64,000 bases of DNA from Tsukamurella sp. PLM1 (GTDB taxonomy: Bacteria; Actinomycetota; Actinomycetes; Mycobacteriales; Mycobacteriaceae): NCBI RefSeq assembly GCF_023168325.1, contig NZ_AP025688.1:1736001-1800000 (forward strand). Direction: 5' to 3'. Of the stretch, positions 1 to 9,190 are shown one piece after another. The translations under genes were made by a program, and so were the position numbers. How positions within the stretch are numbered: the first letter of the stretch is position 1; each line of letters begins with the position of its first letter. A model generated the notes under the pieces. The model had not been told where the DNA came from. It ran no database searches and saw only the letters and a program-made list of their open reading frames with translations.

Positions 1-1185
1 CGTGGCATCACCGACATCCGCTCGCTCAGCGCTGAGATCGCCGTGATCCCGCGCGCCCACGGCAGCGCGCTGTTCGAGCGCGGCGAGACCCAGATCCTGG
101 GCGTCACCACGCTGGACATGGTGAAGATGGCGCAGCAGATCGACTCGCTGGGACCCGAGACCAGCAAGCGCTACATGCACCACTACAACTTCCCGCCGTA
201 CTCGACCGGTGAGACCGGCCGCGTCGGCTCGCCGAAGCGCCGCGAGATCGGCCACGGCGCGCTCGCCGAGCGTGCCCTCGTGCCGGTGCTGCCCTCGGTG
301 GAGGAGTTCCCCTACGCCATCCGTCAGGTCTCGGAGGCGCTGAGCTCCAACGGCTCCACCTCGATGGGCTCGGTCTGCGCCTCGACGATGTCGCTGCTCA
401 ACGCCGGCGTGCCGCTCAAGGCGCCCGTCGCGGGCATTGCCATGGGCCTCGTCTCGGACGAGGTCGACGGCCAGGCCCGGTACGTGGCCCTGACCGACAT
501 CCTCGGCGCTGAGGACGCCTTCGGCGACATGGACTTCAAGGTCGCCGGCACGGCCGAATTCGTCACCGCCCTGCAGCTGGACACCAAGCTGGACGGCATC
601 CCGTCGCAGGTGCTGGCCGGCGCGCTGGGCCAGGCGAAGGACGCCCGCACCACGATCCTCGAGGTCATGGCCGAGGCGATCGACGCTCCGGACGAGATGA
701 GCCCCTACGCCCCGCGCATCACCACCATCAAGGTGCCCGTGGACAAGATCGGCGAGGTCATCGGACCCAAGGGCAAGACGATCAACTCGATCACCGAGGA
801 GACCGGCGCCAACATCTCCATCGAGGACGACGGCACCGTCTTCGTCGGTGCGGCCGACGGCCCGTCGGCCCAGGCGGCGATCGATCGGATCAACGCCATC
901 GCCAACCCGCAGCTGCCGAAGGTGGGCGAGCGCTTCCTGGGCACCGTGGTCAAGACCACGGCGTTCGGCGCGTTCGTCTCGCTGGTGCCCGGCCGCGACG
1001 GCCTGGTGCACATCAGCAAGCTGGGGAACGGCAAGCGCGTGAACAAGGTCGAGGACGTCGTGAACGTCGGCAGCAAGCTGCAGGTGGAGATCGCCGACAT
1101 CGACGAGCGCGGCAAGATCAGCCTGATCCCCGTCGTGGAGGAGCAGGCCGAGGAGACGGCTTCCGCCGCCGCGGGCGAGGAGTAG
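1..1185 (+). CDS. pnp: Polynucleotide phosphorylase, C-terminal part (partial)
   Basis: This is the last ~394 residues of polynucleotide phosphorylase (GpsI in mycobacteria), a 3'-5' phosphorolytic exoribonuclease of the RNA degradosome. The frame is already open at base 1, so the N-terminal RNase PH domain lies outside the window. Visible are the second RNase PH core (roughly bases 20-640), a KH domain with the loop IGPKGK near base 757, and an S1 domain beginning [10 protein letters not shown] near base 922. The protein ends in an Ala/Glu-rich tail. pepR follows directly on the same strand, as in M. tuberculosis. Confidence 0.97.
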   Translation, partial: RGITDIRSLSAEIAVIPRAHGSALFERGETQILGVTTLDMVKMAQQIDSLGPETSKRYMHHYNFPPYSTGETGRVGSPKRREIGHGALAERALVPVLPSVEEFPYAIRQVSEALSSNGSTSMGSVCASTMSLLNAGVPLKAPVAGIAMGLVSDEVDGQARYVALTDILGAEDAFGDMDFKVAGTAEFVTALQLDTKLDGIPSQVLAGALGQAKDARTTILEVMAEAIDAPDEMSPYAPRITTIKVPVDKIGEVIGPKGKTINSITEETGANISIEDDGTVFVGAADGPSAQAAIDRINAIANPQLPKVGERFLGTVVKTTAFGAFVSLVPGRDGLVHISKLGNGKRVNKVEDVVNVGSKLQVEIADIDERGKISLIPVVEEQAEETASAAAGEE

Positions 1186-1189
1186 GAAC

Positions 1190-2520
1190 ATCAGCAGCCT
1201 GACGAAACGGGCTGCGCGGACGGGGGCATCCGGCTCGGGTGCCCCCGTTCGTCGTAGCGTCCTGCCCGGCGGCCTGCGGGTGGTCACGGAGACGGTGCCG
1301 GGGTCCCGGTCCGCCGCCGTGGGCCTGTGGGTGGCGGTCGGCTCGCGCGACGAGCACCCGGCCTCGGCCGGATCCGCGCACTTCCTCGAGCACCTGCTGT
1401 TCAAGGCGACCCCGCACCGCGACGCGGCCTCGCTCGCCGCGGAGGTCGACGCCGTGGGCGGTGAGATCAACGCGTTCACGAGCAAGGAGCACACCTGCTA
1501 CTACGCCCATGTGCTCGACACCGACCTCGAGCTCGCGGTGGACGTGGTGACCGACGTGGTCCTGGGCGGCCTGTGCCGCCCCGCAGACGTCGAGGTGGAG
1601 CGCGAGGTCGTGCTCGAGGAGCTCGCCATGCGCGACGACGATCCCGAGGACTTGGTCAACGAGGCGGCGACGGCCGCCCTGTTCGGCGACCACCCGCTGG
1701 CGCGGCCGGTGCTCGGGACCGAGGACTCGGTGTCGGCGATGACCGCCGCGCGGCTGCGCGGTTTCCACCGGCGGCGCTACACGCCGGAGCGCATGGTGCT
1801 CTCGGTCGCCGGGAACGTCACGCACGCGCAGGTGGTGAAGCTGGCGCGGAGGGCGTTCGAGGGCAGGCTCGACGGTGCCGCCGACTCGGCCCCGGTGCGC
1901 ACGGGTATCCGGCGCCGCCCGGGCGCGCCGGCGCTGCAGGTGGTCAACCGCGACGGGGAGCAGTCGCACCTCGTAGCCGGTACCCGGGCGTACGGCCGGT
2001 TCCACCCGGACCGCTGGGCGCTGTCGGTGCTCAACACCGCGATCGGCGGTGGTCTGAGTTCGCGCCTGTTCCAGGAGATCCGGGAGCAGCGCGGCCTCGC
2101 GTACACCGTCTACTCGGCGGTCGACACCTACGCCGACACCGGGCTGTTCTCGGTGTACGCAGGGTGCTCCCCGGAGCGCCTGGGCGAGGTGGCGGCAGTG
2201 GCCCGCAAGGTCCTCGAGGACGTCCGCGACGACGGCCTCACTACGGAGGAGCTGGCCCGCGCCAAGGGTTCCCTCCGCGGTGGGCTGGTGCTGGGCCGGA
2301 GGACGCGCAGTCGCGGATGCACCGCATCGGCCGCAGTGAGATCAACTACCAGAACCAGCGCACGGTCACGCGGACGCTCGCGGCGATCGACAGGGTCTCG
2401 GCCGCGGATGTGAACCGCGTCGCGCAGGACCTGCTCTCGCAGTCCTTCGGCGGCGCGGTCCTCGGACCCCACCGCGGCAAGCGCGGCGTCCCCGCGGCGG
2501 TCCGGAACTGGTTGGGCTGA
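1190..2520 (+). CDS. pepR: M16 family zinc metalloprotease PepR (apparent frameshift)
   Basis: This is a processing-peptidase-like M16 (pitrilysin/insulinase) protease. The inverted zinc motif HFLEHLLF lies near base 1381, and the conserved C-terminal half continues with GGGLSSRLFQEIREQRGLAY. The frame breaks near 2294-2298: GGLVLG continues one frame over as PEDAQSRMHRIGRSE, explained by one missing C. The start is uncertain. The conserved LPGGLRVVTE segment lies upstream of the first GTG (1280), and a GAGGAG (1177-1182) precedes an ATC at 1190 with good spacing, so translation probably starts there or that codon is a miscalled ATG. The gene sits directly behind pnp. Confidence 0.9.
1220..1248. 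other. Stem-loop near the 5' end of pepR
   Basis: A 9-bp perfect stem (ACGGGGGCA at 1220-1228, TGCCCCCGT at 1240-1248) encloses an 11-base loop. It lies 35 bases after the pnp stop and, if pepR starts at 1190, inside its coding sequence. It could attenuate read-through from pnp into pepR; no U-tract follows. Confidence 0.4.
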
Positions 2521-2523
2521 CCC

Positions 2524-2637
2524 GGCGCGAATCGGGTGGGAGAACCCAAACCCACCCCATTCGCGTGAGCACACCCCGCATGCCGGGTGTGCTCGCGCGA
2601 ATCGGGTGTGGGAATGCAGTCGCACCCGATTCGCGCC
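2524..2637. repeat. Cluster of three consecutive imperfect palindromes
   Basis: The space between the convergent genes pepR and the glycerophosphodiesterase gene is filled by three adjacent inverted repeats. Two outer ones (about 2524-2567 and 2594-2637) share arms of the type GCGCGAATCGGGTG; the middle one (about 2568-2593) pairs AGCACACCC with GGGTGTGCT. They may act together as a bidirectional terminator. The near-duplicate outer arms also suggest a small palindromic repeat element. Confidence 0.6.
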
Positions 2638-2642
2638 GCGCG

Positions 2643-3698
2643 CTACGCCGTTCCGGGCGCGGCGACGACCTTCCGAACATGCTCGTGCAGTGCGGATCCC
2701 GTGTAGCCGAGGGGCAGCGGCCTGCCGGCGTCGGCGAGGACGCCGCGCAGGCGGGTCGGGTAGTCGGTGATGATGCCGTCCACGCCCAGGGCGAGCTGCG
2801 CGCGCATGTCGGCGGCGTCGTTCACGGTCCAAGGAATGACCTTCAGCCCCGCGGCGTGCGCGGCGGTGACCGTCTTCGCATCGGACAGTTCGTAGTCGGG
2901 CGAGAGGATCTCGAACCCGGCGGCCTTGACGGCCTTGACCACGTCACCGTCGAACTTCTCGTAGCGGACGGGGCCCAGCCAGGCCGAGCCCTTCTTCCAG
3001 GTGGTCGCGTCGTACAGCGCGACCAGCGGCACCGACGGTGCCTGCGCGCGCACGAGCGGCAGCGAGCGCCAGTCGAAGCTCTGCACCGCGATGCGGTCCA
3101 GCACGCCCGCGGTGCGCGCCGCGCCCAGGATCTGCCGGACGAACGCGGCCGGCTCCGCCGACTTCGCCCGCTCCTCGGCCTCGATCTTGGTCTCGATGTT
3201 GAACTCGAGCGCGTTGCCCCGGTACTGCGCGACGAGGTCGAACAGCTGCGGCAGCGTCGCGATCCGGTTGCCCGCGACCACCTTCGCCGACGGGAACTCT
3301 TCCAGCTTCTTGCTGCACACCAGCGTCTGCACCTGCGCGTAGGTGAGGTCGTGGATCACTTTGCCCACGTACGGGAACTGCTTGTCGCCCGGCGTCGCCG
3401 GTGTGGTGTCGACGCACTTGTCGGCCTGCACCGTGGGGTCGTGCCAGACGAGGGGGACCTCGTCGCGCGTGAGCACGACGTCGAGCTCGAGGGTGGTCAC
3501 GCCCAGTTCGATCGACCGCGCGAAACCGTACAGGGACTCCTCGGTGTGCTCGCCCCGCCCGCCGCGGTGCGACTGCAGGTCGAACGGGACCGACGGTGCC
3601 GCCTGGACGGGGGCCACCAGGGCGCCGGAACCGAGGGCGACGGTGACCGCCGCGGCGAGCGCGGAGAACCGGGGCAGGAGGCGCGAGAGCGATGTCAT
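2643..3698 (-). CDS. Secreted glycerophosphodiester phosphodiesterase
   Basis: A GDPD-family TIM-barrel enzyme that hydrolyses glycerophosphodiesters to glycerol-3-phosphate and an alcohol. It has an N-terminal signal peptide (about residues 1-33, ending PVQAAP), so it acts outside the membrane. Catalytic motifs are visible: SHRGGRGEHTEES (His, Arg), the metal-binding LELDVV and WHDP. The C-terminal DGIITDYPTRL is typical of the family. The start is supported by a TACGGT -10 hexamer six bases upstream of ATG 3698, indicating a leaderless mRNA. Confidence 0.92.
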   Translation of the reverse strand: MTSLSRLLPRFSALAAAVTVALGSGALVAPVQAAPSVPFDLQSHRGGRGEHTEESLYGFARSIELGVTTLELDVVLTRDEVPLVWHDPTVQADKCVDTTPATPGDKQFPYVGKVIHDLTYAQVQTLVCSKKLEEFPSAKVVAGNRIATLPQLFDLVAQYRGNALEFNIETKIEAEERAKSAEPAAFVRQILGAARTAGVLDRIAVQSFDWRSLPLVRAQAPSVPLVALYDATTWKKGSAWLGPVRYEKFDGDVVKAVKAAGFEILSPDYELSDAKTVTAAHAAGLKVIPWTVNDAADMRAQLALGVDGIITDYPTRLRGVLADAGRPLPLGYTGSALHEHVRKVVAAPGTA

Positions 3699-3704
3699 GG
3701 GGGC

Positions 3705-3710
3705 ACCGTA
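3705..3710 (-). promoter_or_regulatory. Leaderless -10 element of the glycerophosphodiesterase gene
   Basis: TACGGT on the minus strand, separated from ATG 3698 by six bases, so transcription would start at the A of the start codon. Confidence 0.5.
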
Positions 3711-3770
3711 GACAGCGCCTGTGAACCGGCGGTGAATACCGTCCGCCCGCTGGGGCGCTCGCGCACACGA

Positions 3771-3797
3771 GGCGCCCGCCGGATTCCGGCGGGCGCC
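3771..3797 (-). terminator. Intrinsic-type terminator hairpin after the amino-acid permease
   Basis: A perfect 12-bp G+C stem (GGCGCCCGCCGG, loop ATT, then its complement) lies 16 bases beyond the permease stop on the minus strand. No clear U-tract follows, which is common in high-GC actinobacteria. Confidence 0.7.
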
Positions 3798-3813
3798 CCG
3801 TCTACGGGTGTGG

Positions 3814-5342
3814 CTAGTCCTTCTTGGTGGTATCCACCCGCGGCGAGTCTTTGAGCGACCAGCTGGCCGACAGGTCGCCGCCCGTGTGGCGGCCGACTGC
3901 GGGCTTCACCGCCGTCCAGCCGATCGCGATGATCGCGACGAAGGCCGGAATGCCGAGCACGACGACGATCAGGTTGGTCTTGTCCCAGAAGCCGCCCTCG
4001 GACTTGATGCCGGAGTAGGCCATGCCGACGAGCACGAGGAAGAGGAACACCAGGCCCACGTAGCTCATGAACGGCGCCAGCGGCGCCCGGAACGGGCTCT
4101 TGGTCACGATGCCGGCGTCCGAGAGCCGGCGGTAGCGGATGTGGCACAGGAAGATCAGGGACCACACGCCGACGACGGCGATGGCCGAGGCCTCCAGGGC
4201 GATGTCGAACGCCTTGCCGGGGACGAGCGCGTTGAGCACGGCGCCGAACACGTAGAAGATCGACGTCACGAGGATGCCGTTGGCGGGCACACCCGACTTG
4301 CTCATCCGCATGAAGATCTTCGGGGCCTCACGGCTGGCGGCGAGGCTGCGCAGCATGCGGCCGGTGGTGTACAGGCCCGCGTTGAGCGAGCTCATGGCGG
4401 CGACGATCAGCACGCCGTTGATGAGCGTGGCCATCCAGCTGACGCCCATTCGCTCGAAGACGGTGACGAACGGCGATTCCAGCTCGCCATCGGCGCCCGA
4501 ATTGCCGTACTGGCTGGTGGGCAGGATGCACACGAGGAGGAAGATCGAGCCGCAGTAGAACACCGCGATGCGGAGGATCACCGAGTTGACCGCCTTGGGG
4601 ACCTCGCGCTGCGGATTCTGCATCTCGCCGGCCGCGATGCCCACCATCTCGATCGCGGCGTAGGCGAACACGACGCCGGACATCACGACGATCGGGGCAA
4701 TCCAGCCGAAGGTCTCGCTGTGCGGCCAGAATCCGCCCTCGTTCCGCCACAGATTGGAGATTCCGGCCGTGTGCGCCTCGGCGCCGTCGCCGACGGTGAT
4801 CTGGCCGACCACGATCACCAGACCGACGACCAGGAAGATCACGATCGCGCCGACCTTGAGAACCGATGCCCAGAACTCGAACTCGCCGAATGCGCGCGCC
4901 GAGAGCAGGTTGATCACCAGCACCACGGCGAGCGCGATGATCACCGAGAGCCAGTTCGGAAGTTCCCACCACTTTCGGACGTATACCGCCACGGCCGAGA
5001 GCTCGGCCACGCCGGTGAGCGCCCAGAACACCCAGTACAGCCAACCCGCGGCGAATGCGGCGGCCTCGCCGAAGAACTCGCGGGCGTAGGAGACGAAGGC
5101 GCCGGAGCTCTGGCGGTACAGCACGAGCTCGCCCGGGCGCGCATCAGGAAGAACGCGATCACGCCGACGAAGGCGTAGGAGAACAACAGGGCGGGGCCCG
5201 TGCTGTTGAGGCGGCTGGCTGAGCCCAGGAACAGGCCTGTGCCGATGGCGCCGCCGATGGCGATCATCTGCACGTGTCGCCTGCCGAGGGTCTGCTTGTA
5301 GCCCTCCTGCTCGGCCGCGAACTTGTTGGCGGGTTGCGTCAT
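3814..5342 (-). CDS. Amino acid permease, APC superfamily (apparent frameshift)
   Basis: A 12-TM secondary transporter of the GabP/AnsP/LysP-like amino-acid permease family in the cytoplasmic membrane. The first helix carries the APC signature IAIGGAIGTGLFLGSA (residues ~25-40). The frame breaks near 5130-5136, where FFLMRA should continue into the family motif GEL and LYRQSSGAFVSYAREF; one lost base restores it. ATG 5342 is preceded by GAGGAGAAG. The C-terminus is a hydrophilic tail. The substrate cannot be told from sequence alone. Confidence 0.9.
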
Positions 5343-5482
5343 GGACGTTCTTCTCCTCGACGAATTGGTGCGCGTGGGGTTGTGCGCTGGATGGGAATGT
5401 AGACCTCGCAACGGTTCCGCGGACGCGTTACCGGGAGATGACTTCTGCATATCGGGCCGCCGTGGCGTGTAAACATAGGGCC

Positions 5483-7363
5483 ATGACCGACTTCTCCGAC
5501 CTCGGGGAGCTGTTCGCGTTCCTGTCGCGCCACGCGCCGTTCGACGGCCTGCCCGATGACGAACGCGCACGTCTCGTGGCTGATTCGGCCGTGCGCGAGT
5601 ACGCGGAGTCCGCGGTGATCCTGGACGGTATGTCCGCTTCGCCCGACCACGCCTACGTGGTGCTGGAAGGCCGTGTGGGCCTGTGGAACTTCCCGACGGT
5701 GGCCGCGGTCGATTCGGGCGATGTGGACGAGGTCGTGGGTTCCGGCGGGGTGTTCGGGTACGTCGTGATCCTGGTGGGTGCGCGGGGCGGGCCGCGCGCC
5801 GTCGCCCTGACGGAGGTGACCCTGCTCCGGCTGCCCGCGTGGGCGATCGGCGACATGTTCTCCACGCCGGCCGGCGCGGCGTTCCTCGCGACGGAGCTCG
5901 CCAAGCCGATCGCGGCACCGTCGAGCGACGAGGCCCGCGAACGGACGGCCGGCGAGATCGTGCGCCGCGCACCCGTCACCTGCCCGCCCGCGCTGAGCGT
6001 GCGCGAGGCCGCGACGGCGATGACCGAGGCGAAGTCCGGCTACATCGTGGTGGAGAGTGAACTGGGCGAGCCGCTCGGGATCGTCACCGATCACGACCTG
6101 CGGGCGCGGGTGATCTCCGTGGGGCGTCCCGTGACCGATCCCGTGACCGAGGTGATGACCGCGCCGCTGCACGCCGTACCGGAGTCGGCCCTGTCCAGCG
6201 ACGTGCTCATCGAGATGCTGGACCGGAAGCTGCATTACATGGCCGTGCTGGACCAGAAGGCGTCGGTGAAGGGCGTGATTCAGGACGTCGACTTCCTCAC
6301 GGTGCCCACCTCGTCGACCTTCGCACTGCAACGCCGGATCGAGCGGGCCGCTGCGGCGGAGCTGCCCGAGATCGGCGCCACGATCCGGGAGATCTTCCCG
6401 GTTCTCATGCGCCAGGCCGCGCCGGTGCGCCACGTGTCCGGCGTGGCGGCGGTCGCGATCGAGGCGATGGTGCGCCGCTGCATCGAGCTCGAGCTGCCGG
6501 TGCATCCCGAGCTGAGCGAGGGGGATCTCACCTGGCTGTCGCTGGGCAGCGTGTCGCGTCGCGAGGTGGTGCCCAGTTCGGACGTGGACAGCGCGATCAT
6601 CCTCACGGACATGCCCGGCGCATCGGCGGAGGAGATCGAGGTCCGACGGTCCGCCGCTCTCGCCCTGGCAGCCGCGGTCCACACGCGGCTCGAGGAGTGC
6701 GGCATCCCGTCGGACACCAACGGGGCCGTCGCCGCCCAACCGCGCTTCTGCCGAACCGAGTCCGAGTGGCTGTACGCGGCGGGAGAGTGGATCGACGCGC
6801 CCCTGTCGAACAACGCCATGATGATGGCGTCGCTGCTGGTCGACGGGCGCCCGGTGTGGGGTGACCTGACCCTGCAGCCGGTCGCCGGTATGTATCAACA
6901 TCTTTCGGAGCACCCCCGGTCCTTCATCCTCATGCTGCGCGAGGCCCTCACTGCGAAGGCGCGGATCCGTTCCATGCGCGACGTGATCTCGTTGCGCGGC
7001 GGCACGTTCGACATCAAGGCCCACGCCCTGGTGCCGGTGGTGAACATCGCGCGGTGGGCCGCTCTGAGTCGGGGCTCGACCAAGCTGCAGACCCGTAACC
7101 GGCTGGCCGCCGGCGCGGATTCGCCCGTGCTGCCCGACGATTCGGCCGAGGTGCTGCGCGACTGCTTCACGATTCTCGAGCGGATCCGCATGGAGCACCA
7201 GGTGGCCCAGATGGCGGCGGACCGCATCCCGGGCGATGTGCTGTCGATCCGGCGCATGCCGTCGCTGGACCGCGGTCTCCTCGAGCAGTGCGTGCGGGAG
7301 GTGGCCGCGGTACAGCGCAGGATGGCGAACCTGGCGCAGTACCTCGACGCCGGCGAGTGGTGA
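5483..7363 (+). CDS. cNMP-binding/CBS/DUF294 putative nucleotidyltransferase
   Basis: A multi-domain cytoplasmic regulator of ~626 residues. An N-terminal cyclic-nucleotide-binding-like fold (about residues 5-130) is followed by a CBS pair (about 155-285), a DUF294 nucleotidyltransferase-like core with GSVSRREVVPSSDVDSAI (about 352-370, the G-S...D-x-D pattern of Pol-beta-type transferases) and a C-terminal DUF294_C substrate-binding helical domain. Related proteins are linked to signal-transduction nucleotidylyltransferases such as GlnD, but the substrate is unknown. ATG 5483 fits the domain boundary better than the in-frame ATG at 5438. It is divergent from the permease gene. Confidence 0.85.
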   Translation: MTDFSDLGELFAFLSRHAPFDGLPDDERARLVADSAVREYAESAVILDGMSASPDHAYVVLEGRVGLWNFPTVAAVDSGDVDEVVGSGGVFGYVVILVGARGGPRAVALTEVTLLRLPAWAIGDMFSTPAGAAFLATELAKPIAAPSSDEARERTAGEIVRRAPVTCPPALSVREAATAMTEAKSGYIVVESELGEPLGIVTDHDLRARVISVGRPVTDPVTEVMTAPLHAVPESALSSDVLIEMLDRKLHYMAVLDQKASVKGVIQDVDFLTVPTSSTFALQRRIERAAAAELPEIGATIREIFPVLMRQAAPVRHVSGVAAVAIEAMVRRCIELELPVHPELSEGDLTWLSLGSVSRREVVPSSDVDSAIILTDMPGASAEEIEVRRSAALALAAAVHTRLEECGIPSDTNGAVAAQPRFCRTESEWLYAAGEWIDAPLSNNAMMMASLLVDGRPVWGDLTLQPVAGMYQHLSEHPRSFILMLREALTAKARIRSMRDVISLRGGTFDIKAHALVPVVNIARWAALSRGSTKLQTRNRLAAGADSPVLPDDSAEVLRDCFTILERIRMEHQVAQMAADRIPGDVLSIRRMPSLDRGLLEQCVREVAAVQRRMANLAQYLDAGEW

Positions 7364-7375
7364 CGCCGGCGCCGA

Positions 7376-8491
7376 TCAAGCCAGGACGTCCTGCGGCTCC
7401 TTCGCCGGGATGTCCAGGGCGGCACCGACGCTCGAGTTGAGGAGGACGCCGTCGTGGGTCGACAGGCCCGCGGCGAGCGCCGGATCCTCGGAGCAGGCGC
7501 CCTGCCAGCCCTTGTCCGCCAGGCGCAGCACATAGGGCAGGGTGGCGCCGGTCAGGGCGAACGTCGAGGTGCGGGGCACGGCGCCGGGCATGTTGGCCAC
7601 GCAGTAGAAGACCGTCTCGCCGACGGCGAAGGTCGGGGCGTCGTGCGTGGTGGGCCGCGAGTCGGCGAAGCAGCCGCCCTGGTCGATGGCGATATCCACG
7701 AGAACCGCGCCGGGGCGCATGCGGTGGACCAGCTCGGTGGAGACCAGCTTCGGCGCGGCGGCGCCGGGGATCAGCACGGCGCCGATCACGAGATCGGACT
7801 CGACGACGGCCTCCTCGAGCGCGAGGGCCGTGGAGTAGCTGGTGTGCACGCGGCCGCCGAACTGGGCGTTCACGGCGCGCATCTTGCGCACGTCGAGGTC
7901 GAAGACGGTGACATCGGCGCCCATGCCGGCGGCGATCTGCGCGGCGTTGATCCCCGAGACGCCGCCGCCGATCACGGTGACCTTCGCGGGCGCGGTGCCG
8001 GGCACGCCGCCCATGAGCACGCCGCGCCCGCCCTTCGAGCGCATCAGGTGATAGCTGCCGACCTGCGGAGCGAGGCGGCCGGCGACCTCGGACATCGGGG
8101 CGAGAAGGGGGAGCGAGCCGTCCTCGAGCTGCACCGTCTCGTAGGCGATCGACGTGGTCCGCGAGGCGAGCAGCGCGTCGGTGCAGGGCCGCGAGGCGGC
8201 GAGGTGCAGGTATGTGAAGACGGTCTGCTCGGCGCGCATGCGGCCGTACTCGGCCTCGATCGGCTCCTTGACCTTGAGGAGCAGCTCTGCGTCGCCCCAC
8301 ACCTCGTCGGCGGTGTCGACGATGCGGGCACCGGCGGCGGCGAAGTCGGCATCGGAGATCGCGGAACCGAGCCCCGCGCCCTTCTGGATCAGGACGTCGT
8401 GTCCGCGGCGGGTCAGCTCGGCGGCGCCGCCGGGCGTGATCGCCACGCGGTACTCGTTGTTCTTGATCTCGGTGGGGATTCCGACGCGCAT
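7376..8491 (-). CDS. ald: Alanine dehydrogenase
   Basis: Catalyses the reversible NAD+-dependent oxidative deamination of L-alanine to pyruvate and ammonia. At 371 residues it matches the family length. The N-terminus MRVGIPTEIKNNEYRVA, substrate-binding LLKVKEP (Lys ~75), catalytic-His region TYLHLAASR (~96) and dinucleotide-binding VIGGGVSGINAA (~170) are all present. The upstream in-frame TTG was rejected because the conserved start MRVGIP defines ATG 8491. It is divergent from an Lrp-family regulator and shares a ~100-base regulatory region with it. Confidence 0.97.
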   Translation of the reverse strand: MRVGIPTEIKNNEYRVAITPGGAAELTRRGHDVLIQKGAGLGSAISDADFAAAGARIVDTADEVWGDAELLLKVKEPIEAEYGRMRAEQTVFTYLHLAASRPCTDALLASRTTSIAYETVQLEDGSLPLLAPMSEVAGRLAPQVGSYHLMRSKGGRGVLMGGVPGTAPAKVTVIGGGVSGINAAQIAAGMGADVTVFDLDVRKMRAVNAQFGGRVHTSYSTALALEEAVVESDLVIGAVLIPGAAAPKLVSTELVHRMRPGAVLVDIAIDQGGCFADSRPTTHDAPTFAVGETVFYCVANMPGAVPRTSTFALTGATLPYVLRLADKGWQGACSEDPALAAGLSTHDGVLLNSSVGAALDIPAKEPQDVLA

Positions 8492-8528
8492 CGTGTGCTC
8501 TCCTGTGGTGGCTGGGGTATGGCCTGTG

Positions 8529-8541
8529 TCACACAGTGTGA
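8529..8541. promoter_or_regulatory. Candidate AldR operator
   Basis: A perfect 13-bp palindrome TCACACAGTGTGA lies in the ald/aldR intergenic region, between the two start codons. Lrp/AsnC regulators bind short dyads of this kind, and AldR of mycobacteria activates or represses the adjacent ald. Confidence 0.5.
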
Positions 8542-8583
8542 AGAAACATCGGAAGATCATCAACAAGAATGAGGAAGATTCTG

Positions 8584-8589
8584 TAGCAT
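8584..8589 (+). promoter_or_regulatory. Leaderless -10 element of aldR
   Basis: TAGCAT followed by six bases and ATG 8596; transcription would start at the start codon. Confidence 0.5.
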
Positions 8590-8595
8590 GCCGCT

Positions 8596-9105
8596 ATGGA
8601 CGACGATAATTCGAAGAATGCGACGTATCGACCGCCGCTGCCGAACGATCGTCGTCCCCTGCTCGACGACGTGGACCGCAAGCTCCTGCTGGTGCTGCAG
8701 CGCGACGGGCGGGTGTCGAACGCCGCGCTCGCGCAGGAGGTGGGTCTGGCACCGTCGACCGTGCACACGCGGGTCCGGCGCCTGACGGAGGCTGGAGTGA
8801 TCCGCGGATTCTTCGCCGACGTCGATCCCGCGGCCGTCGGGCGGCCGCTCCGCGCGATGATCGCCGTGACGCTGCGCTCGACCGCGCGGCACCGCATCCG
8901 CCAGTTCGTGAAGTCCGTGATCGACCTGCCGCCGGTGATCGACGCGTACTTCCTCGCGGGCGGCGACGACTACCTGCTGCACATCGCTGCGATCGACACC
9001 GACGATCTGCGGCACCTCGTCGAGTACCTCAGCGCGCGCGAGGAGGTGGCCGGCACCAACACCTCGCTGGTGTTCGAGCACGTCCGCGGCTCGGCGCCGC
9101 TCTGA
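8596..9105 (+). CDS. aldR: Lrp/AsnC family transcriptional regulator, AldR-like
   Basis: A 169-residue feast/famine regulator. After a charged N-terminal extension it has a winged-helix domain (residues ~23-72, LLDDVDRKLLLVLQRDGR and LAPSTVHTRVRRLTEAGVI) and a RAM ligand-binding domain (~80-150, with YFLAGGDDYLLHI). Divergent transcription from ald is the conserved arrangement for AldR, which senses alanine and controls ald in mycobacteria; the role here is inferred from that context. Confidence 0.9.
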   Translation: MDDDNSKNATYRPPLPNDRRPLLDDVDRKLLLVLQRDGRVSNAALAQEVGLAPSTVHTRVRRLTEAGVIRGFFADVDPAAVGRPLRAMIAVTLRSTARHRIRQFVKSVIDLPPVIDAYFLAGGDDYLLHIAAIDTDDLRHLVEYLSAREEVAGTNTSLVFEHVRGSAPL

Positions 9106-9190
9106 CGGCGTGCAACCCGCTGCAACGTTCGACGGACCCGCCCGGGCAGGTGAGGGTGGGCTGGATCACAACCGCTCCTCGGAGGTACCC

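Noticed and set aside
1118..2005. Long antisense open frames opposite pepR, and similar long frames opposite the permease, GH63-like, ftsK, emb and oxidoreductase genes
   Set aside because: They are mirrors of high-GC third-codon positions in real genes: Arg/Ala/His-rich, without domains or ribosome-binding sites.
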